From the NCBI RefSeq assembly GCF_029624655.1, contig NZ_JARRSA010000003.1:1-64000 (forward strand): a DNA stretch of 64,000 nt, written 5' to 3'. A program made the position numbers and the translations under genes. The first letter of the stretch is position 1, and every line of letters begins with the position of its first letter. This DNA is from Roseicyclus salinarum (GTDB lineage: Bacteria; Pseudomonadota; Alphaproteobacteria; Rhodobacterales; Rhodobacteraceae). The notes under the pieces were generated by a model that had not been told where the DNA came from, did not search any database, and was given only the letters and a program-made list of their open reading frames with translations. This document shows positions 42,986-51,981 of the stretch, piece after piece.

Positions 42986-43303
42986 CCCTTCGCATCGCGG
43001 CGGCGCGACCGCGCAGGCCCCTGTCGCAAAGTCTTGCGGAGCGCAGCCTTCCTCCGTCCCCAAGCCCTGCGGAAGGCGGCCTTCCGCCGGATCTGGCCCC
43101 TGACAGAACGACGTCGTCCCGTGGCCCGGCGCGAAGCGCGCGAGCCATCAATAGGCGTCCGCCTAACCGATATTTCTTGACGGATCGGCGAAATATGGCC
43201 AAATTCGGGCAGTTTTGTGGCGAGAACTCGCGCAGCCTGATCCTCTACCGCGCCTCTCTCGTCAACCGCAGGTCCGTCGTGATCCAGAGCGTTGGGGGAC
43301 GCA
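42986..43303. other. Intergenic region upstream of the FecR-domain gene
   Basis: No gene is seen in these 318 bp. The left part has short Cys/Gly/Arg-rich GC tracts without a hairpin that would clearly terminate. The right part turns AT-richer with TTGACG (43176-43181) and CAAATT 17 bp later (43199-43204), a possible promoter for the FecR/cyclase operon. Confidence 0.45.
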
Positions 43304-44365
43304 GTGATCCGTGCCTTGTTCCAGATGGCGTCCATCGCTGTCGCGCTTGCGGCAGCCGCACCGCTTGCGGCCCAGGCGATCGCCACGGCCGTCGAGGTCA
43401 CGGGCCGCGCGGAGATGTCCGTCGGCGGGCAGCGCTTCATCATTCGCAGCGGCGCGCGGATCGACGACGGAACGCGCGTCTCGACGTCGGACGACGGCAC
43501 CGTGCAGATCACCTTCGACGACGGAACGAACATGGTCGTCGGCAGGAATTCCTCGCTGGAGATCACCGAAGTCCTGATGACCTCTTCCAATCGCGCGAGC
43601 CGTTTCGCCGTCAACGCGGTCAGCGGGGGGTTCCGCTTCATCACAGGCAACAGCGACAAGGACGCCTACGAGATCACGACGCCGACGGCGACGATGGGCG
43701 TGCGCGGCACCTCCTTCGACCTCGCGGTGGCGCGGCGCGAGACCACGCTCGCGCTGTTCGACGGGTCGGTCCGGATGTGCCGCAGCAGCCGCCGCTGCGC
43801 GATCGTCAGCGGGTCCTGCGCGGTCGCGCGGACGGGCGGGTCGCGCGGGATCGAGGGCCTCACGGGACGCGCCGCGGCGGACGCCCTTTCCGGGGCGTTC
43901 TCCTTCGTGGCGCAGCAATCGCAGCTTCGGAGCGGGTTCCGCGCGGCCACCGGCGGCTGCGGACGCTACTTCCAGATCCGCTCGGACCGCAACCCGGTGC
44001 CCGCGCCCCCTGCCGCCGCGCCGCCACCGGCCGCACCGCCGCCACCCGCCCCCGAACCGCCGAGGCGCGAGCCTCCGCCGCCTGATCGGCCCGCGCCGCA
44101 GCCCTCGGGCAACTTCCCCGGCAACAGCGGCAGCGTCGGGCCCAGCGAAGGCAGGGGCGGCGGCGCCAGCAGCGGGCAGGACGGTTCGGGCCGGGGATCG
44201 GGGCAGGGTGCCGAGAACCGCAACGGCGGCGGCGGAAACACCGACGCCGGCGGGGGCGGCGGCACCGGGCGCGGCGGGAACGCGGATGCCGGAAACGGCA
44301 ACCGCGGCGGCGGCAGCGGGAACGGGCGCGGGAACGGCAACGGCCGAGGTGGATCATCGGGTTGA
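43304..44365 (+). CDS. FecR-domain periplasmic protein with Pro- and Gly-rich tail
   Basis: This predicted 353-aa protein has a signal peptide (residues ~1-25, ending PLAAQA), a FecR domain (residues ~28-145; GARIDDGTRVSTSDDGTVQI, FDDGTNMVVGRNSSLEI, TPTATMGVRGTSFDL) and a small four-Cys region (MCRSSRRCAIVSGSCAV). A Pro-rich linker covers ~225-270 and a long Gly/Asn/Arg-rich disordered tail reaches the end. GTG 43304 is chosen because GGGGGA lies six bases upstream. FecR-domain proteins with this layout are often encoded next to CHASE2 cyclases, as here, probably as the periplasmic signal partner. Confidence 0.85.
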   Translation: MIRALFQMASIAVALAAAAPLAAQAIATAVEVTGRAEMSVGGQRFIIRSGARIDDGTRVSTSDDGTVQITFDDGTNMVVGRNSSLEITEVLMTSSNRASRFAVNAVSGGFRFITGNSDKDAYEITTPTATMGVRGTSFDLAVARRETTLALFDGSVRMCRSSRRCAIVSGSCAVARTGGSRGIEGLTGRAAADALSGAFSFVAQQSQLRSGFRAATGGCGRYFQIRSDRNPVPAPPAAAPPPAAPPPPAPEPPRREPPPPDRPAPQPSGNFPGNSGSVGPSEGRGGGASSGQDGSGRGSGQGAENRNGGGGNTDAGGGGGTGRGGNADAGNGNRGGGSGNGRGNGNGRGGSSG

Positions 44366-44429
44366 TGCGCGCACCGGTTTTCGCGCGCCCGTCCCGCCTG
44401 CATCGCTCCGGCGCGGGCCGTCGCCGTCC

Positions 44430-46595
44430 ATGAGGCGCCGGCTGCAGCGTTCGGTCCTCGCGCTCGGGCTTGCGATCGTCGCGGTCCTCGTGGTGCTCAG
44501 GCTGTTCGATCCGCTTCCGCTTCAGGCCGTGCGAAACGCCTATTTCGACTATCTCCAGATCTTCGATCCTCGCGACTACCAGGACCTCCCCGTGGTGGTC
44601 GTTGACATCGACGAGCCGTCGCTGGCCGAGTTCGGCCAATGGCCCTGGCCGCGAAGCCTGATGGCGCGGATGCTGGACGAGCTGACGGCGGCGGGCGCGG
44701 CGGTCGTGGCCTTCGACGTCCTGTTCGCGGAACCCGACCGCCAGTCGCCCGCGCGTCTGCTGCAGGACCCCGAACTTGCGGGCCTGTTCCGCGAGGACCT
44801 TGCGCAGGACGCGATCGAAACGCTCGACAACGACCGCCGTTTCGCCGAGGCGATCTCGCGCTCGGCGGTCGTGCTGGGACTGGCGTCGGCGGCCTCGGGC
44901 GGCGTCGAGACCGGCGACCTTGCGCGGCCCGGCCTCGTGGAGATCGGCAATCGGCCCAGCGAGGGGCTTCACGTCTTCGGCCGCTCCACGACGCTGGTGC
45001 CCGGCCTCGCCGACGCGGCGCAGGGCCTCGGCAACATCAACACGAGCCCGCGCCTGAACGACGGGCGCATCAGGACCGTCCCTTTGCTGTGGGGCACCGA
45101 AACGGGCGCGGTCGCGACCCTCGGCATCGAGGCGCTTCGCGTCGCGCTGGGCGAGGACACCTTCATCCTGCGCGGCGTGGGCGACGTGCGCGGCGCGGTC
45201 GAAAGCGTCCAGATCGGCGGCTTCGTGATCCCCGCGACGTCCAGGGGCGAGATGTGGGTGCGCTACCGGCGGGACGATCCGCGCCTCTATGTCTCGGCGC
45301 GCGACGTCCTCGGCCGCGACGATCCCGCGTGGCTGCAATCGGCGGTGCAGGGGCGCATCGTGCTGGTCGGGACGTCCGCCGCGGGGCTTCTCGACATCAG
45401 GACCACCGCGCTTGGCGAGACGGTGCCGGGCGTTTCGATCCACGCCCAGCTGATCGAGCAGGTGCTTCTGGACGATCACCTCACGCGGAGCGATTTCGTG
45501 GCCGGGCTCGAGGTGGTGGCGCAGGCGCTTCTGGGGCTGATGGTCGCCTTCATGATGGCGCGCGCGGGACCGCAGCTTTCGCTGGTGGCCGGAGGGCTGG
45601 GGGCCGTCGCCGTCATCGGCGCGAGCTGGTGGATGTTCCAGCGCCACTCGGTCCTCGTGGACGCGACCTATCCGCTGTTGGGGGGCGCGCTGAACTTCGG
45701 CCTGCTGACCGCCTACCGCTTCGTCGTCACGGACCGCGAGCGCCGGATGATCCGGCGGTCGTTCTCGCAATACCTCGCGCCCTCGGTGCTGGGCGAGATC
45801 GAAAACCGGGGCTACCGGATCGAACTTGGCGGCGAGGTGCGTGAGCTGACCGTCATGTTCACCGATATCCGCAACTTCACGCCCCTCAGCGAAAGCATGG
45901 CGGCCGATGCGCTCGTGCCGCTTTTGAACGACCTGTTCACGGACCTGACGGAGGAGATCCTCGAACGCGACGGCACGATCGACAAGTTCATCGGCGACAG
46001 CGTCATGGCGTTCTGGAACGCGCCGCTGACGGTGACGGACCACGCTCGGCAGGGCGCGATGGCGGCCCTCGCCATGCGCGCCGCGCTGTCGCGCTTCCTC
46101 GCGCGGCGGCCGGATCTGGCGCAACCCATCGGGATCGGGATCGGCCTTCATTCGGGGGACGCCTGCGTGGGCAACATCGGCTCACGGCAGAGGTTCAACT
46201 ACTCCGCCATCGGCGACGCCGTGAACCTCGCCGCGCGGGTCGAAGCGAGCTGCAAGGCCGTCGGCTTCGACATCGTGGCGACGGAGGCGGTGCGCGAGCG
46301 GGCGCCGGACCTCGCGTGGCTTCCGCTGGGGAGCCTCGCGTTGAAGGGGGTGGGCCGCAGGCAGACGCTCCTTGCGCTGGTGGGCGGGGCGGAGCTGGCG
46401 CAAAGCGAGGCGTTCACCCGGCTGGCGGCGCGCCATGACGCCCTCCTTGCGCGGATCGCGGAAAAGGACGACGTGGCGGACGAGCTGGAGGAGTGCCGGC
46501 GCATCGCGGGCGCCATCCTTCCGCAGCTCGACCAGCTTTACCTCGCGCTGCCGCAGCGGCTGGACGACCTCCGCGCGGCCCGGACCGCCGCCTGA
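44430..46595 (+). CDS. CHASE2-domain class III adenylate/guanylate cyclase
   Basis: This predicted 721-aa membrane cyclase has TM1 at residues ~10-30 and a periplasmic CHASE2 sensor at ~35-345 (VVVVDIDEPSLAEFGQWPWPR, GLGNINTSPRLNDG, VLVGTSAAGLLDIRTTAL). Three helices follow at ~355-440, then a class III catalytic domain from ~465. Catalytic features are VMFTDIRNF (metal Asp), FIGDSVMAFWNAP (second Asp) and IGDAVNLAARVEASCK (transition-state Asn/Arg). The substrate-selecting residues suit ATP but were not verified. An in-frame GTG at 44349 is an alternative start. It follows the FecR gene and is likely co-transcribed. Confidence 0.92.
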   Translation: MRRRLQRSVLALGLAIVAVLVVLRLFDPLPLQAVRNAYFDYLQIFDPRDYQDLPVVVVDIDEPSLAEFGQWPWPRSLMARMLDELTAAGAAVVAFDVLFAEPDRQSPARLLQDPELAGLFREDLAQDAIETLDNDRRFAEAISRSAVVLGLASAASGGVETGDLARPGLVEIGNRPSEGLHVFGRSTTLVPGLADAAQGLGNINTSPRLNDGRIRTVPLLWGTETGAVATLGIEALRVALGEDTFILRGVGDVRGAVESVQIGGFVIPATSRGEMWVRYRRDDPRLYVSARDVLGRDDPAWLQSAVQGRIVLVGTSAAGLLDIRTTALGETVPGVSIHAQLIEQVLLDDHLTRSDFVAGLEVVAQALLGLMVAFMMARAGPQLSLVAGGLGAVAVIGASWWMFQRHSVLVDATYPLLGGALNFGLLTAYRFVVTDRERRMIRRSFSQYLAPSVLGEIENRGYRIELGGEVRELTVMFTDIRNFTPLSESMAADALVPLLNDLFTDLTEEILERDGTIDKFIGDSVMAFWNAPLTVTDHARQGAMAALAMRAALSRFLARRPDLAQPIGIGIGLHSGDACVGNIGSRQRFNYSAIGDAVNLAARVEASCKAVGFDIVATEAVRERAPDLAWLPLGSLALKGVGRRQTLLALVGGAELAQSEAFTRLAARHDALLARIAEKDDVADELEECRRIAGAILPQLDQLYLALPQRLDDLRAARTAA

Positions 46596-46632
46596 GGACT
46601 ACCGCGCGCGGCTTCCCGGGGGCGGGGCGGTT

Positions 46633-47295
46633 TCAGGCGTCGGCGACCCCGAGGTCCCGAAGGATCATCGTGACCGCGTGCCTGCGCCGCTCGCCAAGCC
46701 ATGCGGGATCCGAAAAGTCCTCGCCGAATGTCGCCGAAAGCGTGTGGGCGTTGTTGAGGTGGTGCGCCGACAGGGCGACGATGCTGAGGTAAAGCTGCAG
46801 CGGATCGGGGCGGTGCCGGAACAGGCCCGCCTCGACGCCACGGTCGAGGATGCGCCCGATCGATTCGGTCAGCGGCTGCGACATCGAGCGGATCATCCGG
46901 GACCGGCGGATGAACTTCCCGCCGAGGATGTTCTCGTTTCGCGTGATGTTCAGGAACGCCTGGTTCTCGTGGAAATAGTCGAACGTGAACTCGACCAGCC
47001 GGCGCATGGATTCCAGCGGCGTGTCCTCCGACAGGTTCAGCGCGGCCTCGCGGTTCCTGATCGAGGCGTAGACGCTGTCGATCACCGCGACATAAAGCGG
47101 CTCCTTGCCGCCGAAGTAGTGGTAGATCATCCGCGTGTTGCAGCGCGCGGCCTTGGCGATCCGCACGATGCGGGCGCCGTGGTATCCGTGCTGCGCGAAT
47201 TCCCGCACGGCGGCCTGCAGGATGCCGGCCTCGGTGCGTTCGGGGTCGCGCGTGCGGGGCGGCGCGCCCGCGCCGGTGTCATCGCGTCTGGGCAT
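46633..47295 (-). CDS. TetR-family regulator
   Basis: This predicted 220-aa regulator has a TetR helix-turn-helix at residues ~25-70 (AVREFAQHGYHGARIVRIA, CNTRMIYHYFGGKEPLYVAV) and an all-helical ligand domain (ITRNENILGGKFIRR, SLSIVALSAHHLNNA-like) similar to the YcdC/RutR C-terminal group. It lies 135 bp after the molybdoenzyme gene on the same strand and is the best candidate regulator of that operon. Pyrimidine-type ligands are known for RutR; the ligand here is unknown. ATG 47295 (MPRRDDTG) is preferred over an upstream reading. Confidence 0.88.
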   Translation of the reverse strand: MPRRDDTGAGAPPRTRDPERTEAGILQAAVREFAQHGYHGARIVRIAKAARCNTRMIYHYFGGKEPLYVAVIDSVYASIRNREAALNLSEDTPLESMRRLVEFTFDYFHENQAFLNITRNENILGGKFIRRSRMIRSMSQPLTESIGRILDRGVEAGLFRHRPDPLQLYLSIVALSAHHLNNAHTLSATFGEDFSDPAWLGERRRHAVTMILRDLGVADA

Positions 47296-47430
47296 CCCGG
47301 TCCTCCGGTCCTTCGGGTGGCGGGCGGGATGCACCGGACATCGGGGCCGTGCAATCGGCAACGCGGCGCGTGTGCCGCGACCGGCGCCCGTCCCTGTGCC
47401 CGTCCCGGTGCCTGTGTGGCGGCACGCATC

Positions 47431-49518
47431 TCACGAAGTGGCCTCGTCGAGGCGCGTCACCTCGACCCGCGCGCCGAAGCCGCTTTGACCGACCGAGAAG
47501 GCGAAGGCCGACAGCGCCGCCTCGGGCAGCACCGCCGCGCCGTCGGTCAGCGCGTTGAACCCCGGCCAGCCGTCGCGCATCCAGAGGGTTCCGGCCGGGA
47601 TCCTCGGCGTGACGCGGGCGCGGGCACGGAAGCGACCGCGCGCGTTCGCGACCTCCACCGCGTCGCCGTTGCGCACCGCGCGTGCGGCGGCGTCCTCGAC
47701 CGCTATCCAGAGCTCCGGGGCGTCCTCGCGCGCCGCAAGCGTCGGAAGGGCGCGGCCGTGGTCGTAGAACGAATGGAAGTGCGCGAAGGTTCGCCCGTGG
47801 GCCAGGGTCAGGCCGGGCTCGGCGTCCTGCGCGGGCGCGACCGGCAGGGAAGGCAGGCCCATCGCGGCCGCCCGTTCGGAATGGAACTCGATCCTGCCTG
47901 AGGGGGTCGCGAAGCGGCGGTCGGGGTGGGCGACATGCGAGATGCGCAGCGCCTGCCGCCCGCCCGCCCGCCGCAGCGACGCGACCGAGGCGTGACCTGT
48001 CGCGGGATGGTCGAGCACGGCGTCCAGCGCCGCGTCCTGGTCGGCCCAGGGGTAGACGTCGTCCACCCCCAGCCGCGCCGCCAGACCCCTGTAGATCTCG
48101 AAGGAGGGCCTTGCGTGGCCAATGGGGGGCAGCACGCGCTCGGTCAGATGGACATGCGTGTTGGTGGACTTCGCGCCGATCTCCTCCAGCCAGATCGTTC
48201 CGGGAAGCACGATGTCGGCGGCCTCGCGGATGAACTGGTTCTCGAAGATGTCGTAGGCCACGACCAGCTCGGCCCGCGCGAGCGCGGCGCGCAGGCGGTT
48301 CGTGTCGGGGAACGACGACAGCATGTTCGAGCCGATGGAGACGAGGACCTTTACCGCACCGCTTTCGAGCGCCTCCAGAATGGCCTCCATCTGGTTCGGC
48401 ACATGGCGGCCCGGCCGCCTCCGGTCGCCGGCGGAGATGTCTGCGAACCCCGCGCCGTGGCTGCGCCCGCCGTGGCGCGGTCCCAGGCCGCCCCCGGGGC
48501 GGCCATACTGGCCCGTCAGCGCGGGCAGGCACGAAACCGCCCGTGCGGCGTGCCAAGCGTTCGCCCCCTTGTGGATCGACGATCCGCCGAGAACGATCAT
48601 CGCGGGCGCTGTCCGCGCGTAGTCCCGCGCGAGCGCCCCGATACGCTCGGCCGCGACGCCGGTCAGGGCCTCGGCCCATTCGGGCGTATGCCCCGAAAGG
48701 TGCGCTCGGAGCGCGTCGAAGCCCAGCGTGTGATCCGTCACGAAGGTCCTGTCCCAAAGGCCCTCGGCGACGATCACCTGCATCATCGCGAGCGCCAGCG
48801 CGGCGTCCGTGCCTGGCCTCACGAGGATCACCTCGTCGGCCAGCGCGCCCGCCTCGGTCCGGCGCACGTCGATCACCACGATCCGCGCGCCGCGCCGCTT
48901 CGCGCGTTCGACCTCGCGCAGCGTATGGGCCTGGCTCACGGTATTGGCGCCCCAAAGGATCACCATGGCCGAGTGATCGCCCATGTCCTCCTTCGTCGAG
49001 GTCTCGAGCGCGCCGGTCAGGCCCAGCCCGAACCCGCCGAGGCCCCAGCAGATCATCGCGGGGTTCCAGTGCTGGCAACCGTAGAGGTTCGCGAACCGCT
49101 CCATCTGACCGCGCTTCAGGCCGACGCCGTAATCGTTGGCCATGTTGCCGTGCCCCTGCCAGAAGCCGACGGCCTCGCGCCCGACCCGGCGCATGGCGTC
49201 GGCCATCCGGTCGAGCGCGCCGTCCCAGTCCGTCTCCTGCCAGTCGTCCGATCCACGCCTTTCGCGCAGACGCGGCGCGACAAGCCTCCGGTCGTTGCCG
49301 ACGATCTCGTGCGCCGCGCGGCCGCGCATGCAGAGGAAGCCCTTGCTGTCGGGGTTCGTGGCGTCGCCTTCGATGGACACGCCCCCGTCGTCCGCGACCG
49401 TCACGGACATGCCGCAGAGCGTCGGGTGGCAGTTCATCGGACACATCGTGCGGACCGTGCGGGGCGCGTTCCGGGATGCGGCGTGCGGGTCTGGGGCTCC
49501 GGCGGCGGCCTGCGTCAC
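47431..49518 (-). CDS. Molybdopterin (bis-MGD type) oxidoreductase
   Basis: This 695-aa DMSO-reductase-family enzyme begins at a GTG overlapping the deacetylase stop (GTGA). The N-terminal 4Fe-4S cluster motif CPMNCHPTLC...GFLCMRG has Cys26, Cys30, Cys35 and Cys63, the fourth followed by Met and Arg. MICWGLGGFGLGLTG near residue 148 holds a Cys that is a candidate Mo ligand. VILWGANTVSQAHTL and LPGTIWLEEIGAKSTNTHVH are pterin-binding blocks, and the C-terminal cap (GDAVEVANARGRFRARARVT, MRDGWPGFNALTDG) is standard. No export signal is seen, so it is cytoplasmic. It is shorter than FdhF or NapA. The substrate is unknown; the operon suggests an N-heterocycle or related compound. Confidence 0.9.
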   Translation of the reverse strand: MTQAAAGAPDPHAASRNAPRTVRTMCPMNCHPTLCGMSVTVADDGGVSIEGDATNPDSKGFLCMRGRAAHEIVGNDRRLVAPRLRERRGSDDWQETDWDGALDRMADAMRRVGREAVGFWQGHGNMANDYGVGLKRGQMERFANLYGCQHWNPAMICWGLGGFGLGLTGALETSTKEDMGDHSAMVILWGANTVSQAHTLREVERAKRRGARIVVIDVRRTEAGALADEVILVRPGTDAALALAMMQVIVAEGLWDRTFVTDHTLGFDALRAHLSGHTPEWAEALTGVAAERIGALARDYARTAPAMIVLGGSSIHKGANAWHAARAVSCLPALTGQYGRPGGGLGPRHGGRSHGAGFADISAGDRRRPGRHVPNQMEAILEALESGAVKVLVSIGSNMLSSFPDTNRLRAALARAELVVAYDIFENQFIREAADIVLPGTIWLEEIGAKSTNTHVHLTERVLPPIGHARPSFEIYRGLAARLGVDDVYPWADQDAALDAVLDHPATGHASVASLRRAGGRQALRISHVAHPDRRFATPSGRIEFHSERAAAMGLPSLPVAPAQDAEPGLTLAHGRTFAHFHSFYDHGRALPTLAAREDAPELWIAVEDAAARAVRNGDAVEVANARGRFRARARVTPRIPAGTLWMRDGWPGFNALTDGAAVLPEAALSAFAFSVGQSGFGARVEVTRLDEATS

Positions 49519-50399
49519 GGGATCAGGTCCGGGATCTCGGTCCGGCAATGATCGTGGATGTCGCCGCTGCGGCAGAGCCAGACCGCGTCGCGATGCGCCG
49601 CGACATGGGTCAGGGCGCGGCGCAGGTGGCGCAGGCGGTAGGGCTGCCCGACAAGATAGGGATGCAGGGCGATCCCCATCACCAGCGGCTGGTGCCGCGA
49701 CTGTTCGAGCATCTCGTCGAAGTTGTCGATGATCATGTCGGCGAAGTCGCGCGCGCCGTCCTTGCGCGCCACGATGGACGGGATGTCGTTGACCTCCTGC
49801 GGGTAGGGCACCGAAAGCAGCCGCCCCGCCGTCGTCTTCATCCATACCGGCTGATCGTCCATGCACCAGTTGAGCGTGTAGCCGTAGCCGGCCTCGGCCA
49901 GAAGCTCGGGGGTGTCGCGGGACTCGGCGATCCACGGAGAAAGCCAACCCTTGGGGGCGACGCCCTCGGCCTGTGAAAGGACCCGCGTCGCCTCCGCGAT
50001 CAGCGCGGCCTCGCCGCCGCGGTCGAGGACGCCCTGGCGCTCGGAATTGGTGCGGCCGTGGCCCACGACCTCGTCCCCGCGGGCGCGGAACGCGGCCATG
50101 AGGCCGGGCGCGAGGTCATACATCGCGCTGTTGGCCAGCACGCTCACGGGCATGTCGAGCGTCTCGAACATCTCGAGCATCCGCCACGCGCCGACGCGGT
50201 TGCCATAGTCGCGCCAGGCATAGTTCAGGACGTCGGGCTGAGGGCCGCCCGGCGCAAGCTCGGCGCCCAGGCCTTCGCCGAACGCGAAATGCTCGAGGTT
50301 GAGACCGATGTAGACGGCAAGGCGGTGCCCGCCCGGCCAGCTGTAGTCGGGGCGGTCGGTGATCGCTCTGTAGGGGTAGCGCCCGTGATCGTTCAGCAT
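49515..50399 (-). CDS. Polysaccharide-deacetylase-fold hydrolase (PuuE-like)
   Basis: This 294-aa NodB-fold protein is of the type used for cyclic amides rather than polysaccharides. It carries RLAVYIGLNLEHFAFG, a YGNRVGAWRMLEMFETL block, GDEVVGHGRTNSERQG, GWLSPWIAESRDTPELLAEAG and MDDQPVWM, closely following the layout of PuuE allantoinase and similar enzymes. It starts three bases after the SnoaL-like gene and overlaps the molybdoenzyme start by four bases. The pairing with an oxidoreductase suggests ring oxidation followed by ring opening; this is inference. Confidence 0.87.
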   Translation of the reverse strand: MLNDHGRYPYRAITDRPDYSWPGGHRLAVYIGLNLEHFAFGEGLGAELAPGGPQPDVLNYAWRDYGNRVGAWRMLEMFETLDMPVSVLANSAMYDLAPGLMAAFRARGDEVVGHGRTNSERQGVLDRGGEAALIAEATRVLSQAEGVAPKGWLSPWIAESRDTPELLAEAGYGYTLNWCMDDQPVWMKTTAGRLLSVPYPQEVNDIPSIVARKDGARDFADMIIDNFDEMLEQSRHQPLVMGIALHPYLVGQPYRLRHLRRALTHVAAHRDAVWLCRSGDIHDHCRTEIPDLIP

Positions 50400-50402
50400 G
50401 GC

Positions 50403-50828
50403 TCAGAGATCGGCTTCGGCAAGCCCGGCCTTGTGCAGCAGGATCTCGGCGCTGTCGTTCCACACGTCCGTGCTGACGATCTTGCCGTCGCGCACCACGA
50501 ACTTGTCCATGTAGCGGTTGGTCTCGAAGCTCGTCCCATCGTGCCATTCCCCGTAGAGATAGCCGGTATTGTAGACGTGGACGTCGCCCGTGTCAGGGTC
50601 GAGCGCGGCGTCCGTCCGCACGAACCGCTTCTTCACCCAGGCGTAGCGGCGCGCGTTGAAGGCCGAGGCGTCGGCGGGGCGGCCGAACCGCCGGCCGCCG
50701 GTGAAGACGAGCTTGAAGTCGTCGGCGACATAGGCCGCCGCGCCTTCGGGGTCGGGGACCATCGAGCGTTCGAGGTAGGCCTCGACGATGGCTTTCGCTT
50801 CGGCGGTCGGTTCGAGATCGAGGGTCAT
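50403..50828 (-). CDS. SnoaL-like (NTF2-fold) protein
   Basis: This 141-aa protein has the cone-shaped NTF2/SnoaL pattern: an N-terminal helix pair (EAKAIVEAYLERSMVPDPEG), AAYVADDFKLVFTG, an internal helix, then strands VHVYNTGYLYGEW and NRYMDKFVVRDGKIVSTDVWND. The ending GKI....W.D is typical of small isomerases, dehydratases or ligand-binding members. Its position between the binding protein and the deacetylase suggests a pathway enzyme or accessory role. Confidence 0.85.
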   Translation of the reverse strand: MTLDLEPTAEAKAIVEAYLERSMVPDPEGAAAYVADDFKLVFTGGRRFGRPADASAFNARRYAWVKKRFVRTDAALDPDTGDVHVYNTGYLYGEWHDGTSFETNRYMDKFVVRDGKIVSTDVWNDSAEILLHKAGLAEADL

Positions 50829-50912
50829 GTCAAACCTTGCTGGACTGGGTCTGGCTTAAATCCCGCGCAACCGGGGCGATCCCGGATGCGCGGGCTGCGA
50901 TGTGGTGTCGGC

Positions 50913-51938
50913 TCAGTTGATCACGACGTCGAGCATCCGCTCTTCCGCCGGCGCGAGGAAGGACCGGTCGAAGATTTCGGACGCCTCGGGCTGACGCTCG
51001 AGGTCGTAGCCTTCCGCGATCAGCGCGATGGAGCGCGTGAGCCGCTCGTCGACGAGGTCGCCGATGCCGGTCTCGGCCGTCTCGGGCGCGTTCATCAGCC
51101 GGGTCAGCGCGAATTCGAGGCGTGCGCGCTCGAGGTCGGGATCGACGAGATTGTCGAACGCCATGATCGCCTCGACCGCGATGTCCTGGTCCTGCATGAC
51201 CTGCAGCGTCGCGCGCGTCACGGCCCGCACGAGGCCCGCGACGGCCTCGGGGTTCTCAGCCAGAAGCTCCTGCGAGACCATCATGCCGTTGGAGTAGAGG
51301 TCCATTCCGTAGTCCTCGTAATGGAACCAGTCGAAGTCGGTCTCGGGATCCTTGCCGTTGGCGATCAGGTTGAACCAGCTCGAGACGGTGAAGGTGTAGG
51401 CGCCGTCGATGTCGCCGCGGATCAGCATCGGCTCCTGCAGGTTGGGCGCGAGGCTTTCGTAGGCGACGGTGTCAACGTCGATGCCGTTCAGGCGTGCGAA
51501 GACCGGGAACAGGCGGGTGGTCGGCGTGCCCTGCGCGCCACCGAGGGTGCGCCCCTCGAAATCGGCCGGCGTCTCGATGCCCGAGCCCCGCGGCACCGCG
51601 ATGGCGAAGGGCGGGCGGTTCCACATCTGGAACACCATGACGGGCGCCTCGCCGGGCCGCGCGGCCGCGTTCTGGATGATGGCGTTGATGTCGCCGAAGC
51701 CCGCGTCGTAGGCGCCGCCCATGATCCGCGTGACCGTCGCGGCCGAGCCTTCGCCCTGGTCGATGGTGACGTTCAGGCCTTCCTCCTCGAAGTAGCCCTC
51801 GTTGAGCGCCACGAGGAAGGGCGCGTCGCTGCCTTGGGTCTTCCAGCCAAGCGTGAACCGGATGTCCGTCATGTCCGCGAAGGCGGGGCTGATCCCTGCC
51901 ACGACGGCGAGAGCCGCACTGAAGATGGTATGCTTCAT
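50913..51938 (-). CDS. ABC importer substrate-binding protein (NMT1/THI5-like)
   Basis: This 341-aa protein has a signal peptide (MKHTIFSAALAVVAGISPAFA) and an NMT1/SsuA-type binding fold (FTLGWKTQGSDAPFLVALNEG, YFEEEGLNVTIDQGEGSAAT, IMGGAYDAGFGDINAI, YTFTVSSWFNLIANG). Relatives deliver pyrimidines, aliphatic sulfonates, nitrate or thiamine precursors. No cysteine for lipid attachment is seen, so it is a free periplasmic protein. It forms an importer with the next two genes. Confidence 0.92.
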   Translation of the reverse strand: MKHTIFSAALAVVAGISPAFADMTDIRFTLGWKTQGSDAPFLVALNEGYFEEEGLNVTIDQGEGSAATVTRIMGGAYDAGFGDINAIIQNAAARPGEAPVMVFQMWNRPPFAIAVPRGSGIETPADFEGRTLGGAQGTPTTRLFPVFARLNGIDVDTVAYESLAPNLQEPMLIRGDIDGAYTFTVSSWFNLIANGKDPETDFDWFHYEDYGMDLYSNGMMVSQELLAENPEAVAGLVRAVTRATLQVMQDQDIAVEAIMAFDNLVDPDLERARLEFALTRLMNAPETAETGIGDLVDERLTRSIALIAEGYDLERQPEASEIFDRSFLAPAEERMLDVVIN

Positions 51939-51981
51939 GGTCTTGGTTCCTTGTTTCGTAGGGAGGGATGAGAGCGGAAGC

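Noticed and set aside
43860-46151. A 763-codon minus-strand open frame over the cyclase gene.
   Set aside because: It is antisense to a cyclase with intact catalytic motifs; the composition is Arg/His/Gln-rich without domains.
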